The notes below the pieces were generated by a model. It made no database searches. It had not been told where the DNA came from and was given only the letters and a program-made list of their open reading frames with translations. DNA of 64,000 nucleotides from positions 27,461,001-27,525,000 of the forward strand of contig JAPTOF010000002.1 in assembly GCA_028554755.1 (NCBI GenBank). The letters run 5' to 3'. This document shows, one piece after another, positions 22,273 to 34,226 of the stretch. The DNA comes from Cordia subcordata (Eukaryota; Streptophyta; Magnoliopsida; Boraginales; Cordiaceae). Within the stretch, counting starts at the first letter, position 1; every line of letters starts with the position of its first letter. The position numbers were made by a program, and so were the translations under genes.

Positions 22273-22358
22273 TCCGACCTGCCGGATTCGAACCAGCGAC
22301 CTAAGGATTGCTACGTAACCACTACAGTCCTCCGCTCTACCAACTGAGCTAAGGTCGG
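22273..22358 (-). tRNA. tRNA-Tyr (GTA) with a 13-nt intron
   Basis: Read on the minus strand, a 7-bp acceptor stem CCGACCT / AGGTCGG encloses a D arm (TAGCTCAGTTGGTAGAGC, A box) and anticodon stem GAGGA / TCCTT. The loop is CTGTAGA with anticodon GTA. The T arm contains GGTTCGAATCC (B box), and the discriminator is A. A 13-nt intron (TGGTTACGTAGCA) sits one base after the anticodon, the standard position; plant tRNA-Tyr genes characteristically carry one. An eight-T run follows as RNA polymerase III terminator. Mature length without CCA is 73 nt. Confidence 0.97.
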
Positions 22359-23971
22359 TTGGCAATGATGCAACATGACATATGATATTTGAATTGGTTT
22401 TCTAGTCTTTTAAAAAAAGTTACAAGCTTAAATCCTAAAATACAAGATAAAATAATTACTTATTTTATTCAATAGTATTTATATTCAAAACTCTATTACT
22501 AAAAACTCTACAACTTAATAGTTAAAGAAATTGTTCGAAATATTTTTTTTCCACTAAAAAAACTTTTTTCCCCTTAAAAAACCAGATTATTTTTTTTTAG
22601 CAAAAAACAAAGATAACACTCTTCTTGCAATAGGCATTTCTTTTGATTTTCAGAAAAGTTCAATTTTTGGGGGAAAAAAAAAGCTCTGATCTAACTTTTC
22701 CAAAAAGTTAAAAATTTTAGCTTATTAAAAAAGACTTTTTCCCCCAAAAAGTTGTAGTTCCAAACATAACTTAAAAGAGGTTGATCATCAAGAAGTCACA
22801 ATTCCAGCCATGCATAGCTTTACTTTATTGAACAAATTAAGTTCCAATAAATAAATAAATAAAGGAGAATATTTTATTTTCGAATTCACGAAAATGATAA
22901 CCCCGCATCAAGCTTGGGTGTATTAGCTGTTGGATTAACGAGAATTCAATGCCACTTCTAGATCAGTTGATATTGACATGAAGTTAAGATCAGCAATTGG
23001 ACGTTGATCTACCTTCATGTCATGTCAATGTTCTTGCATACAACACCCGCTACACGAAGGCCAGAGCTCAAGCATATGGCCCCGAATGTTGAGATTCAAA
23101 AGTTGTAAAATAATTTGTATAGTTTGTTATTATTGAATCTTTCTTATAACATGCAACATTATAAGAGGATCCACAAGAAGACGTATGAACCTAAATGTCA
23201 AACTTCAATGGTCATAAAATAATTCATATATTTCACCATTATCTAATCTTTCTTATAACGTTATTTAAACCGATCATCAATCAAGTACTCAGAGTAGGAA
23301 AAGCATTAGATCAACCGGTAAGAATGCACTGTCAAGTCTCAATGCCTTCATGTTCAGCTGACCAGCCTGAAGGATAACATAAAATCCACAGATATGAAGA
23401 GAATTTATTAAAAGAAATATGCTATTTACTCGAGCAAAATACTCCATTGATAAAAGAGATTGCTAGTATTCTTGCAATAACTTAATCAAGCAACAAAAGA
23501 ATGATAAATGGTATATATAAAAAATCAGATCACCAATAAACGCATGGCCAGGCATATTCTATACATTGTAATAAATAGAACTTCACTTATTCTGGAACAC
23601 ATCTTCACAATCGAATGCATCATCTTGTTGTATAAATTTGGAATGAGACATAACATGGAAAACTAAGGTATTATCCTATACTTTTCTGACTTGCCTTGTG
23701 CCTCTGATGTGTAATGTAATTACATGGCCCTATGTATGCCTTACAGCTCCATAGGAAATGTCGTTGGGCCTGAGCAGACCCCGCTCATTTAACTCTGCAC
23801 GCCAATTTCTTCTCTGTCCAAAACTTCCATCCACCCTGATTGTGGAAAACATCATGATGACTAAATATAAATCCAGGAAATTAAATAGGATTCACTTTCA
23901 AGATGCCATGGTGGTTGAACGCATGGAATACCATCTCTCGACGATCTTGGATATCCTGTCAAACTTCAAAA
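22359..23971. other. Spacer downstream of the methyltransferase gene
   Basis: A likely T-rich MITE (copy E) lies at about 22535-22771. The segment nearest 23971 should contain the 3' untranslated region of the minus-strand methyltransferase gene. The phrase ATTATCTAATCTTTCTTATAA and its neighbours near 23130 and 23230 form a short imperfect duplication. No additional gene was recognised. Confidence 0.4.
22535..22771. mobile_element. Probable T-rich MITE, copy E
   Basis: The right end reads AAAGTTGTAGTTCCAAACATAAC and the sequence contains AAGTTAAAAATTTTAGCTT, resembling copies C and D read in reverse. It is more diverged than the others, so membership is tentative. Confidence 0.35.
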
Positions 23972-26900
23972 TTAGCTGGCTTGTCTTCTGATAAAAGGTT
24001 TCTGGCAGATTAGGAGTTTCTCGTCACTATCACTTTCGATCTCTACAATTCGTGCATCCCATTTCAAACGTGTTGTTAAAGCTCTTGCTGATTCAATCAG
24101 AGAGGCAACATCACGTAAAATTACCCACCCCTGCATCCGTCACAAACAAAGTACATAGATATGTTAAGCCAAAGAACAATTGTCCCTATCAGTTTTCTGG
24201 ATAGTAGACACAATGTAACCAATTCGCAATTCAGCAGCTTAGTGCACTGCTTTAGCATTTGCATTGAGAAGGAAAAGGTATTTTATATAGTCAACGGGTC
24301 TTCATAATATATTAATATTACACCCACACACAGTCTATACATTCTTATAAATATATATATTATATCTATTAAGCAGATGCACGTGCAATCTAAGTGCAAG
24401 TTTGTATGCATATCTTTGCAAGATCAAGAAATCTGAGAGAAAAATGGAATCCATGCAATCTTAGGTCTTGCTGTGGAAGTTCATAGTCAACCACAACCAC
24501 CCCTCTTCGTGTTCACTGCACGCATCAGAATATGTCAAATGTGCAGTCTGATTTTGATTGACACATAAACAAACTTCTAATAGTTCAAAACATGCAAAAG
24601 TAGAAGTTTTCCTCTCATTAGATATACAAGGGAGTAATAGTTCAAATACCTCAGGACGAAGTAAACGATCTATCTCACTAAACAAATCAAGCATCTCGCA
24701 TCTCCGCTGCTGACCAAACTCAAGTGATAGAAGTCCTTCTCCATGCACCAGATCATAAGTTCTTGGATAGGTAGGGAAGGGCTCGCACCTAGGGGAGTAA
24801 GTTCAAGTGGTAAGCCAATCAGATAACTTGCACGATACTCACAGAAAAGAAAATGGATCTTCAGAAAGATTAAGACGATGTAAGCCAGGAGTTCATGACT
24901 TCAGGATTCAGATCTATATGACCCATATTTCCTAACGTACTGCCAATAAACTTTTGAGTATTCGGCAGAATCAATACTGTTTTACCCAACTGTTCGCAAT
25001 GACAATTTTCAAAACAATTCCGACCTCGCCCTTCCTTTTGCCTTTCAAGACAACTTGAACATAAAATCCCTTTTCCTTGCAAGTCTCTGATTGAAAACAA
25101 ATCTAACAAGCACAAGGTTTTATCGCTAGATATTAATAGAGAGTAGGCACATATGCAGTCAAAGTGAGGTCTTTACTGATGTATATGAGGGGAGAAATTA
25201 AATATTTTGGATAACAGATATTGATTAAAACAGATGAGGAAAGCGGTTTCTGTTAAGGAAGAAGAAATTACCAATCATGGAATACACCAACAAATCCCCT
25301 GTCAAAGATCAATGGAAGATGGTTGGGACCACTTGTGGGGATCACATTCATGACCCAGACAGACTTCCCAGCTTCCAAAAGGGCAGCATTGAACCCTCCA
25401 AAGTGGGCATTCATGTCTAGCACATTCCTCAACATGTTATAAGGTGGAGAAGGATCCTCATCCCCAGGTCTCTTTGGATGATCAGAGAATATAAGAGGTG
25501 AGAGCAACGACCAATAATTATGCACAGCTGAGTTCCAGTTAAGGGAATCCTCGGCAATATCTTCTGAATGGATTCCTGATGCATCGGAATTGTCAAAGCA
25601 AGGTCAACATGGATAAAGCAACAGAATGTGAGGCCTTGGAGCAACTATAATGGCAACTCACTATCAAATTAATGACCTTAAAGATGCTTGCACAAAAAGC
25701 CAACAAGTTAAACTTGAACATTACCATGTATTGCAAGTTCTTTTGTATTCAATTTAATCCTAGATGGCCAGGTTGTCTTTTCCGTGATAGGCATCCATCG
25801 GCGGTTCTGAGTTCCTCCTATGCACGTCTGAAGTGGATGATAATACGGAGTTTCAACATCATGGGCCTTATTGCAAAGAGATGGGCCAGAACCAGATTTT
25901 CTGAGGATGCAATCAATTTATAAATATATTATTATTTTTCACTACTTCAAAGCTCAGATAATTGTTTGTTGACAAAGGGCAAACACAAAACCGTTGCAGG
26001 AAGGTAATACTAATAGCAAATAAACGGGGCATCATGATGATTGCCTTACCTATTGGAATAACGATCTTTCTTGCTAGTCTTCTTCCACACGACGGTTTCC
26101 TCTTGCTGTGGCAACATCTCCCAACAGAGACTTTCAGCAAAAGTGCGCACAAAATTCCATTTTTTCTGGTTTTCTTTGTTGCGAGGGGAGGGCTGAGTGA
26201 CTGGTGAAGTCCAGACAAAATATCCACCAGGCCTCAATAGCCGATCAACTTCTATCAAAAGCATACCATCTGCACCGCACCAATGAGAAAATGCTTGGTG
26301 ATCTCAATAAATGAAAGAATATCATGCCAAGTGAAAGTTTCAGAAATGGCAGAGATTGCAACTGAATTATGTTCCCAGGGCTTAGAACAAAAGATGAATA
26401 CAAAATACACCCACATCACAGGTTTTCCAGCAACTTAATGCTAGTTTTTCCTCCTCCAGCAGTTTAAAGAAATAAGCAACCAGGAAGTTAGAAGTAGAGC
26501 CAAAAGAACATTACCTTTCTTTTCCCAGTCAATGTTGTTCCGAGAATGTATCATGTCAAAGGAAAGAGATGGATACGGCAACTGCATTGAATTAATTGAA
26601 CCAATCATTGCAGGAAGACCTCTTTCAAGAGTTAGTTGAACTTGACTGCCTGAAGCCTCATAGTCTGCAATACACATTGTCAATAACTGGCTTGAAAAGA
26701 GATGAGCACCAAAACTACCATATCCACATCCTATGTCCAAGATAGTTCGCACCTGGAAAAATGAAGAAATTTTATGTCATCAGATATTCTTTGTTCACAT
26801 ATTAGAAGTCCATGAAAACGTAATTTTGAGGGGAGAATAGAAGTCCTGTAGTATTTCACGAATCAGCACTTAGCCACTTATCAATTATCCAATCACAACA

Positions 26901-28804
26901 ACATGAACCATTGGGATTAGGGGATAGTTCAAGTGGTTGAGACTATCTCCCTCAGGCATGAGCTCTTGAGTTCAATCCCATGGGGGTTTTAACCCAAAAT
27001 ATGTATACCCCTGAGCATGATAGTCCCAAGAAAGTAACGAATTTTGGCCATATTTTATCCTTTAAAACATGCCAAGCATGCTTAAGCTGTTTAGTTTGGC
27101 CCACAATGATTGGATAAGAATGAAATCAGACGAATAGAATACCATAATCGGTAGGATAGAGAGCCGTTCTATATAAGATTTTGTTACAATATACTTTTAC
27201 ATGCATGCAATCATATTATCTTCCAAACTTTGTATTGCACGTGAACTCTCCTTATGTAAACCTAAAACAACTCATATTTACATCCATTTACTATCAGAAA
27301 AACTCAAGTAATCAAAGACCATATTTATGCATGAAACCAGTCTCAAGTTACTCTGCAACCTAAGGGAAAACATTCCCATGGGTACAATTAGTTTGCATTG
27401 TGTACCATGAGCAATATCATGATACCTAGTGATAATGGTTCAAGGCAAAATCAGAAAGAACTGTCATATTTATAAAATCTAATCATTGATGAGATGATTT
27501 TCCCCAATATATATATACTAGCATAATACCTGTGCGATGCATAGGTAGCGACATATGTGATTGGATATATTAAAATTATAGAATTTTTGCATCTTACTAA
27601 ATAGTTATTGAAACAATTATATAATATGGAATTAATAAAACAATGCTTGATATATATAGAAAAAGGCATAATATTAATTAAAGTAAAATATTTAATAAAG
27701 GAATGGAACTGAATAAATGATGGAAAATAAAAAATAACCTAAAAATGGACATATTAAATTGATAAGTAATTATGAAACGCTTGTCATATAGAGTGCTACT
27801 TGGCAGTACGAAATTACAGCTTATTTTGCTTTATCATATCGTATAGATATACTATATTTACGTACTCCGGCTTGTATAAAGTTGGATTCATTCCTCAAGC
27901 CAATCATTTCTGCAATTTGATGGGAGTAGTCTTCAACTCCATCATACATGAGAGTGGCTGGACGAAAAGAAATCTGTTCCTCGTCTAACATCATCATCCT
28001 ATGATGGCAGAGAATACAGAGTGTTAAAAACATAATAAACTAAGAAACTTGATAATAAGACTAATCAAAAAAGGCAAGAATTATTATCCACCTCTTAGTC
28101 AAGCTTCCAGAAGAGAGTACTTCCTGGGCAGTAATTTTAACATTCGCAAGCCAGATGACATCTTTTCCAGTAGGCCACCTAAGAGGGACCTTGTAATTAA
28201 CAGGTGGAGGAACCAAACAATTTTGTCGCAGTCCATGTAGACAATGGCGGTCGAACTCTTCACCTTCTGAAAAGCCCGTAGCAAGATTCTCTGTCACATT
28301 GTAGCACGGAACAAAGTTTTCAGACTCCAGAGAGCAGTATTCCAATTCTTTCAATCTTGTGGGACTAAGAGAGAGCTTCCCAATTTCCTCTAAGTCCAAT
28401 ATCACTTGCTCTTGTAGCCTCCGATATCCACTAAATATCTGCCCTCTTGATGAATTGGTTATTGAGATTGTCCACCAAAAGGATCCAGTCAGAGCTAGAA
28501 TTACAATCACAACTAAACTCAACTTGAGCAAGAACAAAATGAACTTAAATCGACTTTTGGCAGTTCTAGGACTAAAATCTGACGCGAACCCATTCTCAGT
28601 TACCCTGTGTTTATAAGACATATTTTCGGGGAAAAGAGACCGAAAAGGGGATCTGTTAGGTGAACAAGCATGATCAGCAACTGTACGAGTTCGATCAACA
28701 TCTTCCTTCTCTGTCTTATCTTTCATCTGAGGATCATCCCAGAAATCACGACTATTCCCCGAAAACCTCCCCCCATCAGAACCTCGACGGAGTGGCCTCG
28801 ACAT
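23972..28804 (-). CDS. QUA2: QUASIMODO2/TSD2-type Golgi pectin methyltransferase (DUF248)
   Basis: Eight exons (28092-28804, 27866-27998, 26515-26752, 26050-26269, 25725-25900, 25272-25575, 24650-24788, 23972-24130) join with GT-AG signals and consistent phases into about 693 residues, close to Arabidopsis QUA2 (684 from memory). MSRPLRRG is taken as start because an intron acceptor lies 8 nt upstream and the family begins this way. Residues ~88-110 are a single membrane anchor (type II Golgi topology). SAM motif I is [12 protein letters not shown] (~286-297); later blocks include [49 protein letters not shown] and the final GWVILRD...LLICQKPF. The enzyme is thought to methylate homogalacturonan and is needed for cell adhesion. 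Oddity: where relatives have HCxRCGIDW, this reads HSRNNIDW (~351-358), one residue short and with no Cys. Otherwise uninterrupted. Intron 2 contains a Helitron and a SINE-like segment. Confidence 0.92.
26928..27050 (+). mobile_element. SINE-like tRNA-derived fragment in methyltransferase intron 2
   Basis: The sequence carries an A-box-like GATAGTTCAAGTGG and a B-box-like GAGTTCAATCCC about 45 bp apart, followed by GGGGGTTTTAACCC. This is the arrangement of a tRNA-related SINE head, on the strand opposite the host gene. No clear A-tail or target duplication was found, so it is old or partial. Confidence 0.45.
27518..27847 (-). mobile_element. Short non-autonomous Helitron in methyltransferase intron 2
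   Basis: On the minus strand the 330-bp element begins TCTATACGATATGATAAAG and ends CGCACAGGTATTATGCTAG, inserted between A and T without target duplication. A strong hairpin precedes the end: ACCTGTGCGATGCATAGGT folds into an 8-bp stem with one G-T pair and a GAT loop. Both ends resemble the Helitron at 10972-12046. Its 5' end is only 18 nt inside the intron from the donor site of exon 2. Confidence 0.75.
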
Positions 28805-29650
28805 TTCCAATCTGCAAACACATACACAAATTCTATAACCCCCGAAACAGCTCTCCACTATAATTAGCTACAACATAAAGAAAGCGAAAATTGACACCCT
28901 GAAACAAGATCTATTCCTAAATTTCCACACTAGATCCACGAACAGCATCAATTAGTAAGCATTATAAGTCAAAGGCATTACTCATATCACATATAACCAC
29001 CAAAAAGAGATAATAACTATCAAAGCGCAAATCATACATAATCATGAAAAGATCAAAACTTTACTAAAACCCACGTAAGAATTTCTGAAGCAGATGTATA
29101 CATAATACAAACATAACATATTTGCCATCTATTTGAATGAAAATCTACATGCCTCATCTCTCAAGTGAAGAACATAGAACATGAGCTGAAGTGAACTTCA
29201 GCAAAGTTGAATTATACATGAAAGTACATGAATACCCAGAAACCATTTGGATCAATTCAACAGACAACTGATAGTAAACAGGTAATCTTTTGACCAAAAG
29301 CAGCAAACACCATTAAAGGTAAAGCAGAAGCAGCAGACAAAGAAAAAAGACCAATTTTTAATTTAACTTATTCCTAGTTAATCTCATCGCTCACCTTAAT
29401 AGAAACAAACAAGATCAAGGTGAAATGAACCAAGTTAAGCAAACAAAGCCCCCTTAATGTCTGCCTCTTGTCTTTATATATCACCTTTTCATGAACTTAG
29501 CACAACCATTTTCTTTTGTCTCTTCTATTTAGCTCTAATCTTCTCTCTCACACGCTACACACAGTTGCACACTTGTTTCTCTCTCTATTTCTTGGTGTTT
29601 TTATGTAGAGAGTGAGTGCGTGTGCTAAGAGAAGAGTCAGTGTGTGTTAC
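28805..29650 (-). other. Probable 5' leader and promoter of the methyltransferase gene
   Basis: An acceptor (TTTGCAG) ends 8 nt before the ATG, so a leader intron is likely. A candidate donor (GAAAAG|GTGATATA) lies near 29485, and upstream of it is an AG-rich leader-like stretch (AGAGAGAGAAACAAG on the minus strand) around 29570. This is inferred from splice signals only. Confidence 0.45.
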
Positions 29651-32600
29651 GTGTGTGTCGCGACGGTAGTGTTGTATATGTATAGCGTGGGATCCAATCA
29701 GAACAGAGCTTACCCGTGAAAGATTTATTATCTACATTATAAGATCCGAAAAAAAAAAATGCATTTATGTTTTTTAACGCAAGTATTTTAATTTAATGCA
29801 TGTGAATAGATTTAAGTATTTTGGAAATGTTAATGTTAAAGTAAATGGGGACAGGAAATTATTAAACCGTGGCATGGTATTAAAACTCTCAAGTAGGCCA
29901 GGCTAGTACTGGTTTTCAACTATAATGCCTAATTAATTGATGGACAGGTAATTTTTTTTCCGCAACATTTAATTAACTATTGCTAATAATTAAGCTTTGC
30001 CCTCTTGTAATTATTTTAGCACTAAATGTTTGGTAAGCACTTTCTTCTCTTGGTATGAACAATTAGATCTTGATCTAACATGAAATCCTAATCTATCCTT
30101 TTTGCCCTCACTGAAGATTTTTCTTACCCTTTTTTTTACAAAGAATAAAAGTAAATTTTATTGCGACATAAGTTCTATCTATATTTATTTTGGTTTTGAG
30201 GATTTTACCTTTAATGAAAAGGAATTTAAGATGGACTACAACTTCTAAAGGGTAGCTGATATAGTTATGGAATCAAATTTGCTTGAAACTATAAATTTGA
30301 TTCATTTCTCTCTTATATCTTTTTCTTTCCCTCTTTAATATGTTGTTGGCCATGTTTTGTCATTGGAGATTTGTTTTTTTCTATTCTAATATACACAAAC
30401 AAAATATAAGCAGATAAAATGTAGATTTGTTTTTTCTATTCTAATACACACAAAACCAAAATAAATGCATAAAATATAATGAAATTATATTATTTATGTT
30501 AAGAATCACTAAAGTTCCGTCATAAAAATCAATGTGCACGAAGAAAAATTAGGCCAAAATCGACCCAACCTTAATCTGGCCTACGAAGCATATGCAAATC
30601 TATGACTCCATGAGCAGAGATTAAAGAAGGCAAAAGTGGCTCCAGGGGATACAAATATTTTCACAGTAACACTTTTTTCCTTTTGGTCTAACGCAAATAA
30701 CATTTTTAATTTCACCAGTATTGATAGTCAACTAAGCCGTCATGTTCATTATTTACATGTTCCCAAGCAGCCCAGCACAAATCCATGTAGAGTATCACGC
30801 CCCAAGCTCAGATTTTTAGATCGGTAAATAATTACTTATTATTTACATGAACCGCATGCACAAATAATTACTTATTCTTTTAGATCGAATGAACTAAAAT
30901 AATTAACACAAATTATAAATTGTGTCCACAAATTATTAGTTCAATTGGTGTGGGAGATTGGGCAACATTTTATTATAATTAAAGATTTTAGATTTTAACT
31001 AATATTTATTTATTACAAGCATTGTTTTGTTTTTAATTAACTTATTACTGATATTAAAATATACCAATATTTTATAAGATTTATAATCTTAAAATAATAT
31101 TACTCACATACTATAATCTTGAAGGGGTTTAATATGTTCTTTTTCCAAAAGACAGGTGGCTAGGGTAATGTAAAGAGTTCTTTTTCTTTTTTCTTCTTTT
31201 TTTTTCTTTTTGCAACAAAGGGAATTCAACTTATGAAGTCTAATCATTTGACTACTTAGCATTGCCCGACTACCAACTAATGAACTTTGGATGTGTAATA
31301 CGCATCTCATATATTAAACACTAAATTAGTCAATGGCTCAACTATAATAAAAACTGGAACCAAACTCAAGTTATAAACTCAAGTTTGTCACCATTTCCTT
31401 AGTGATATGTAACGTAAAGAGTTTGTTATTAGCATTGACGGTGTTATGATGAAGTACAGGGTCAAAGACAAAAGAGGCTCCACCCACAAGGTCTAATCAT
31501 AAGCGTGTAAATGTGAATCATGAAGACAAAATCTGGGGACAAAAAGTTTACTTGATCGTAAAAAAATACAAAATCTTAAGCCTGCGCTCTGCAAAATGTG
31601 CCTTAAAATAGACGTTGTTACAAGGCGAGACGATCATATGCTTGTGTCTGGGGTGTGTTTGATGTCCCACAAAATGCATTGATAGGCTCCAGCTCCATTT
31701 TTTTGGCTAAAGTTTTCACTCCTTTTCTTGTCTGTCTATTTTCATTTGGCAATTATAACGACCTTGCCTTTGATTAATTTATCTTAAGACATTTTTCATA
31801 GTTAATTTATCAAGATGTTGGTGTAATTACATTGAATGAGATACATGTTATGCATGGCAACCATAGGTTGTCCTTTTCTAAGCAACCTACATTGACTACC
31901 ATTGAAACCATGGTTGACAAAATGTGATTTTCCGTGTCCTTTTTTTGTTTTTTAATTCAAATATATATATTTTAGTGACATTACAACGTAATATTGAACA
32001 CGATCAAGTTTGGAGAACATAAAATTGTTATGTAGTAAAAGGATTGACATGATTGTATTTTGTATCAAAATTAGTAACATTAATTAACTTATACAATAAA
32101 GAAGATTTTCTTTTTTCCCTCCAGTTGAAAGACAATTCTTTGATAATATCAAAAAGGGTACACAAAGTTACCCAATACTAGTTGGGTAAATGTCTTTCAA
32201 AAGCAATTAACCTATCTGCTAAGCAATTCCTAGTAATCCAAATCGAAGGAGAGTTTGCAGTTTTTCTCATTGTCGGAATAAAAGTGAAGAGATCCTAGAT
32301 ACAATCATTTTGATATCTTTGGTTATGTGGTCTAATCTATAATTTGTTGAGTACATGTCTTTGCGAACTGATTGTACTAAGAACTGCAAAAGCATTATTC
32401 TCGATAATAACATTATTCAATGGGAGAGAGACTTTTAGCGAATAAGCATGCAGCCCTAATGGCACAAATCTCAGCTTCAGCTGATTGAATTAAGAAGATT
32501 TTCAATGTTGATATAAGTAGACATAAACTCAAGTAATATGCATAGCAAGGGCCTCCCTTATCACTAGAAACAATTTGTGTCCCCTACACCATTTATTTCA

Positions 32601-34038
32601 CAATATAACATATATCCTTTTCGATGAAATGTTACTTTCATTTCTTTTCATTATATTATTTGGGTTTAATTAATTGAAATCATACCATATTTAGCGGTGA
32701 AACTCTAAAAAGTTTATTTGATAATAATTGAACATTTGCTCTTTAACAATGATTTTATGGCGCCTTAGAGGTGCATCGTTCTTTAATTTGTTTGTTGCAT
32801 TTACTACACCAACCAACAAACTTTTACTCTTGGTATTAAGAATTTGCTTGTTCATCTTATTAATTTGAGTAGCTAGCAATTACGCATCAAATCATCAATT
32901 AAGTTTATGCTAGACACTTTTTCAAACCTTTATTAATTAAGTTAATCATTTCAATATCTTTTGGTTTGACCAGTAGAAAATATTACTAGATTTGGGTCCT
33001 TGGTTCACACAGCCGACAGATCCGAAAGTAGGTAAAAAGAAAGAAAGGAAAGGTAAAAAATAAAAACGAGGGTGAAGAGCAAAAAGTTATTTAAATTATA
33101 TTGTGGACAGTAGATTTTAAAAGTTTATTATTATTATTTTTACTTTGAAATAACGTATCTGTAAATCATATTAGACTTGAAATCGATCCAAAGTCTAAAA
33201 TGGTGAAAGAAAAGTCTTTCTAATAAGTACACTTTTTAAGAATTCGAATTTGCGTTTTTCTTTCCGAAATGAGGCTATTATTGCCTTAACTAACCACTCG
33301 TAAATTTTAAAGTGTGTTTCTAATATTCGTTTTAATTTAATGTATAAAAATGCTTATATATACTAAACTTTCTTTTCATTAAAATAAATTGAGACGTATA
33401 GTACACATGTGCTCTCTCAGTAATTAGCGCAACTTTGGTAGTAATTAACAAGAATCAACTGTTTCCGCAAAAGACAAAACCTCGTTTGGTAAACGTTGAA
33501 AAATGCATGTTTCGATAATTGCGATTAACATGAAAAAAAAAAAGATTAACATAATGGATTTTACTTGGTGAAGGAATCAAAAGGTTAATTAGAGGCCAAA
33601 AGATTTATTAATTTTAAAAAGATGGAATTTAAAAAAGAAATGCTTTCAGAATGATGCCAATTTTAATGTTGTCGAGGGAGAGATCACATGCAGATATGAC
33701 TCAGTTCTTTCGGTATTTTTTTTTGGGTTAATTAATAATCCAATATTAATATGTGGGGCCCAAGTCAATGAGCCGCGTTTCTGTGTCGGTGAAGACTTCA
33801 TGACGTGTCGGCGAGATGTGCAATGGTGACACAGTGCTGCCGCTGCTACAACGTCAGGGTTTTGGTTTCTACTGCATGTAGTCTTGTGTGAAACGGAGCA
33901 GGAATTTTATTTGGGAAAAAAAAAAAACGAAGCTGGAATTTTTTATTGCAGAAGAGCTTTAAATTTTTATTTACAAAATGTATCTTATTTTATTTTTTTG
34001 GAAAAATATTAGTAGAATCCTTGACCTTACTAACTATG
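29651..34038. other. Gene-poor AT-rich region
   Basis: Read on both strands, no exon with a recognisable domain, RNA gene or complete transposon was found. Short local repeats occur (for example TAGATTTGTTTTTT...TATTCTAATA at about 30368 and 30422). Confidence 0.4.
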
Positions 34039-34226
34039 GATTTGTTTGGATTGGTTAGCTTTTTTTTAGAAGCTAAAAATTCTGACTTCTAAAAAAATTG
34101 TATTTGAACTTTTTTTAGAATTTTAATTTTTTTTAAAATCAAATCAAGTAGTTATTGCAAAAGTAATATAACTTTTTTAAGAAAAAAGTACTTTTTTCTT
34201 TAAAAAAAATCAATCCAAATAGACCC
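34039..34226. mobile_element. T-rich MITE, copy D
   Basis: The best-preserved family member, about 188 bp. It begins TTTGTTTGGATTGG and ends ATCAATCCAAATAGACCC; the ends are inverted copies (TTTGGATTG). Internal AGAAGCTAAAAATTCT and AAGTACTTTTTTC motifs are shared with the other copies. Confidence 0.65.

Noticed and set aside
24461..24640. GGGTGGTTG block with an AG before it, a rival last exon for the methyltransferase
   Set aside because: Its translation does not follow the family, while 23972-24130 gives a perfect GWVILRD...ICQKPF ending.
24792..24900. SINE-like GTAAGTTCAAGTGG near exon 7 acceptor
   Set aside because: The only B-box-like match is too far away and no tail or target duplication is visible.
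26441..26514. Reading on past exon 3 of the methyltransferase into [13 protein letters not shown]
   Set aside because: A GTAATG donor and in-phase exon 4 give the family sequence; the extension is intron.
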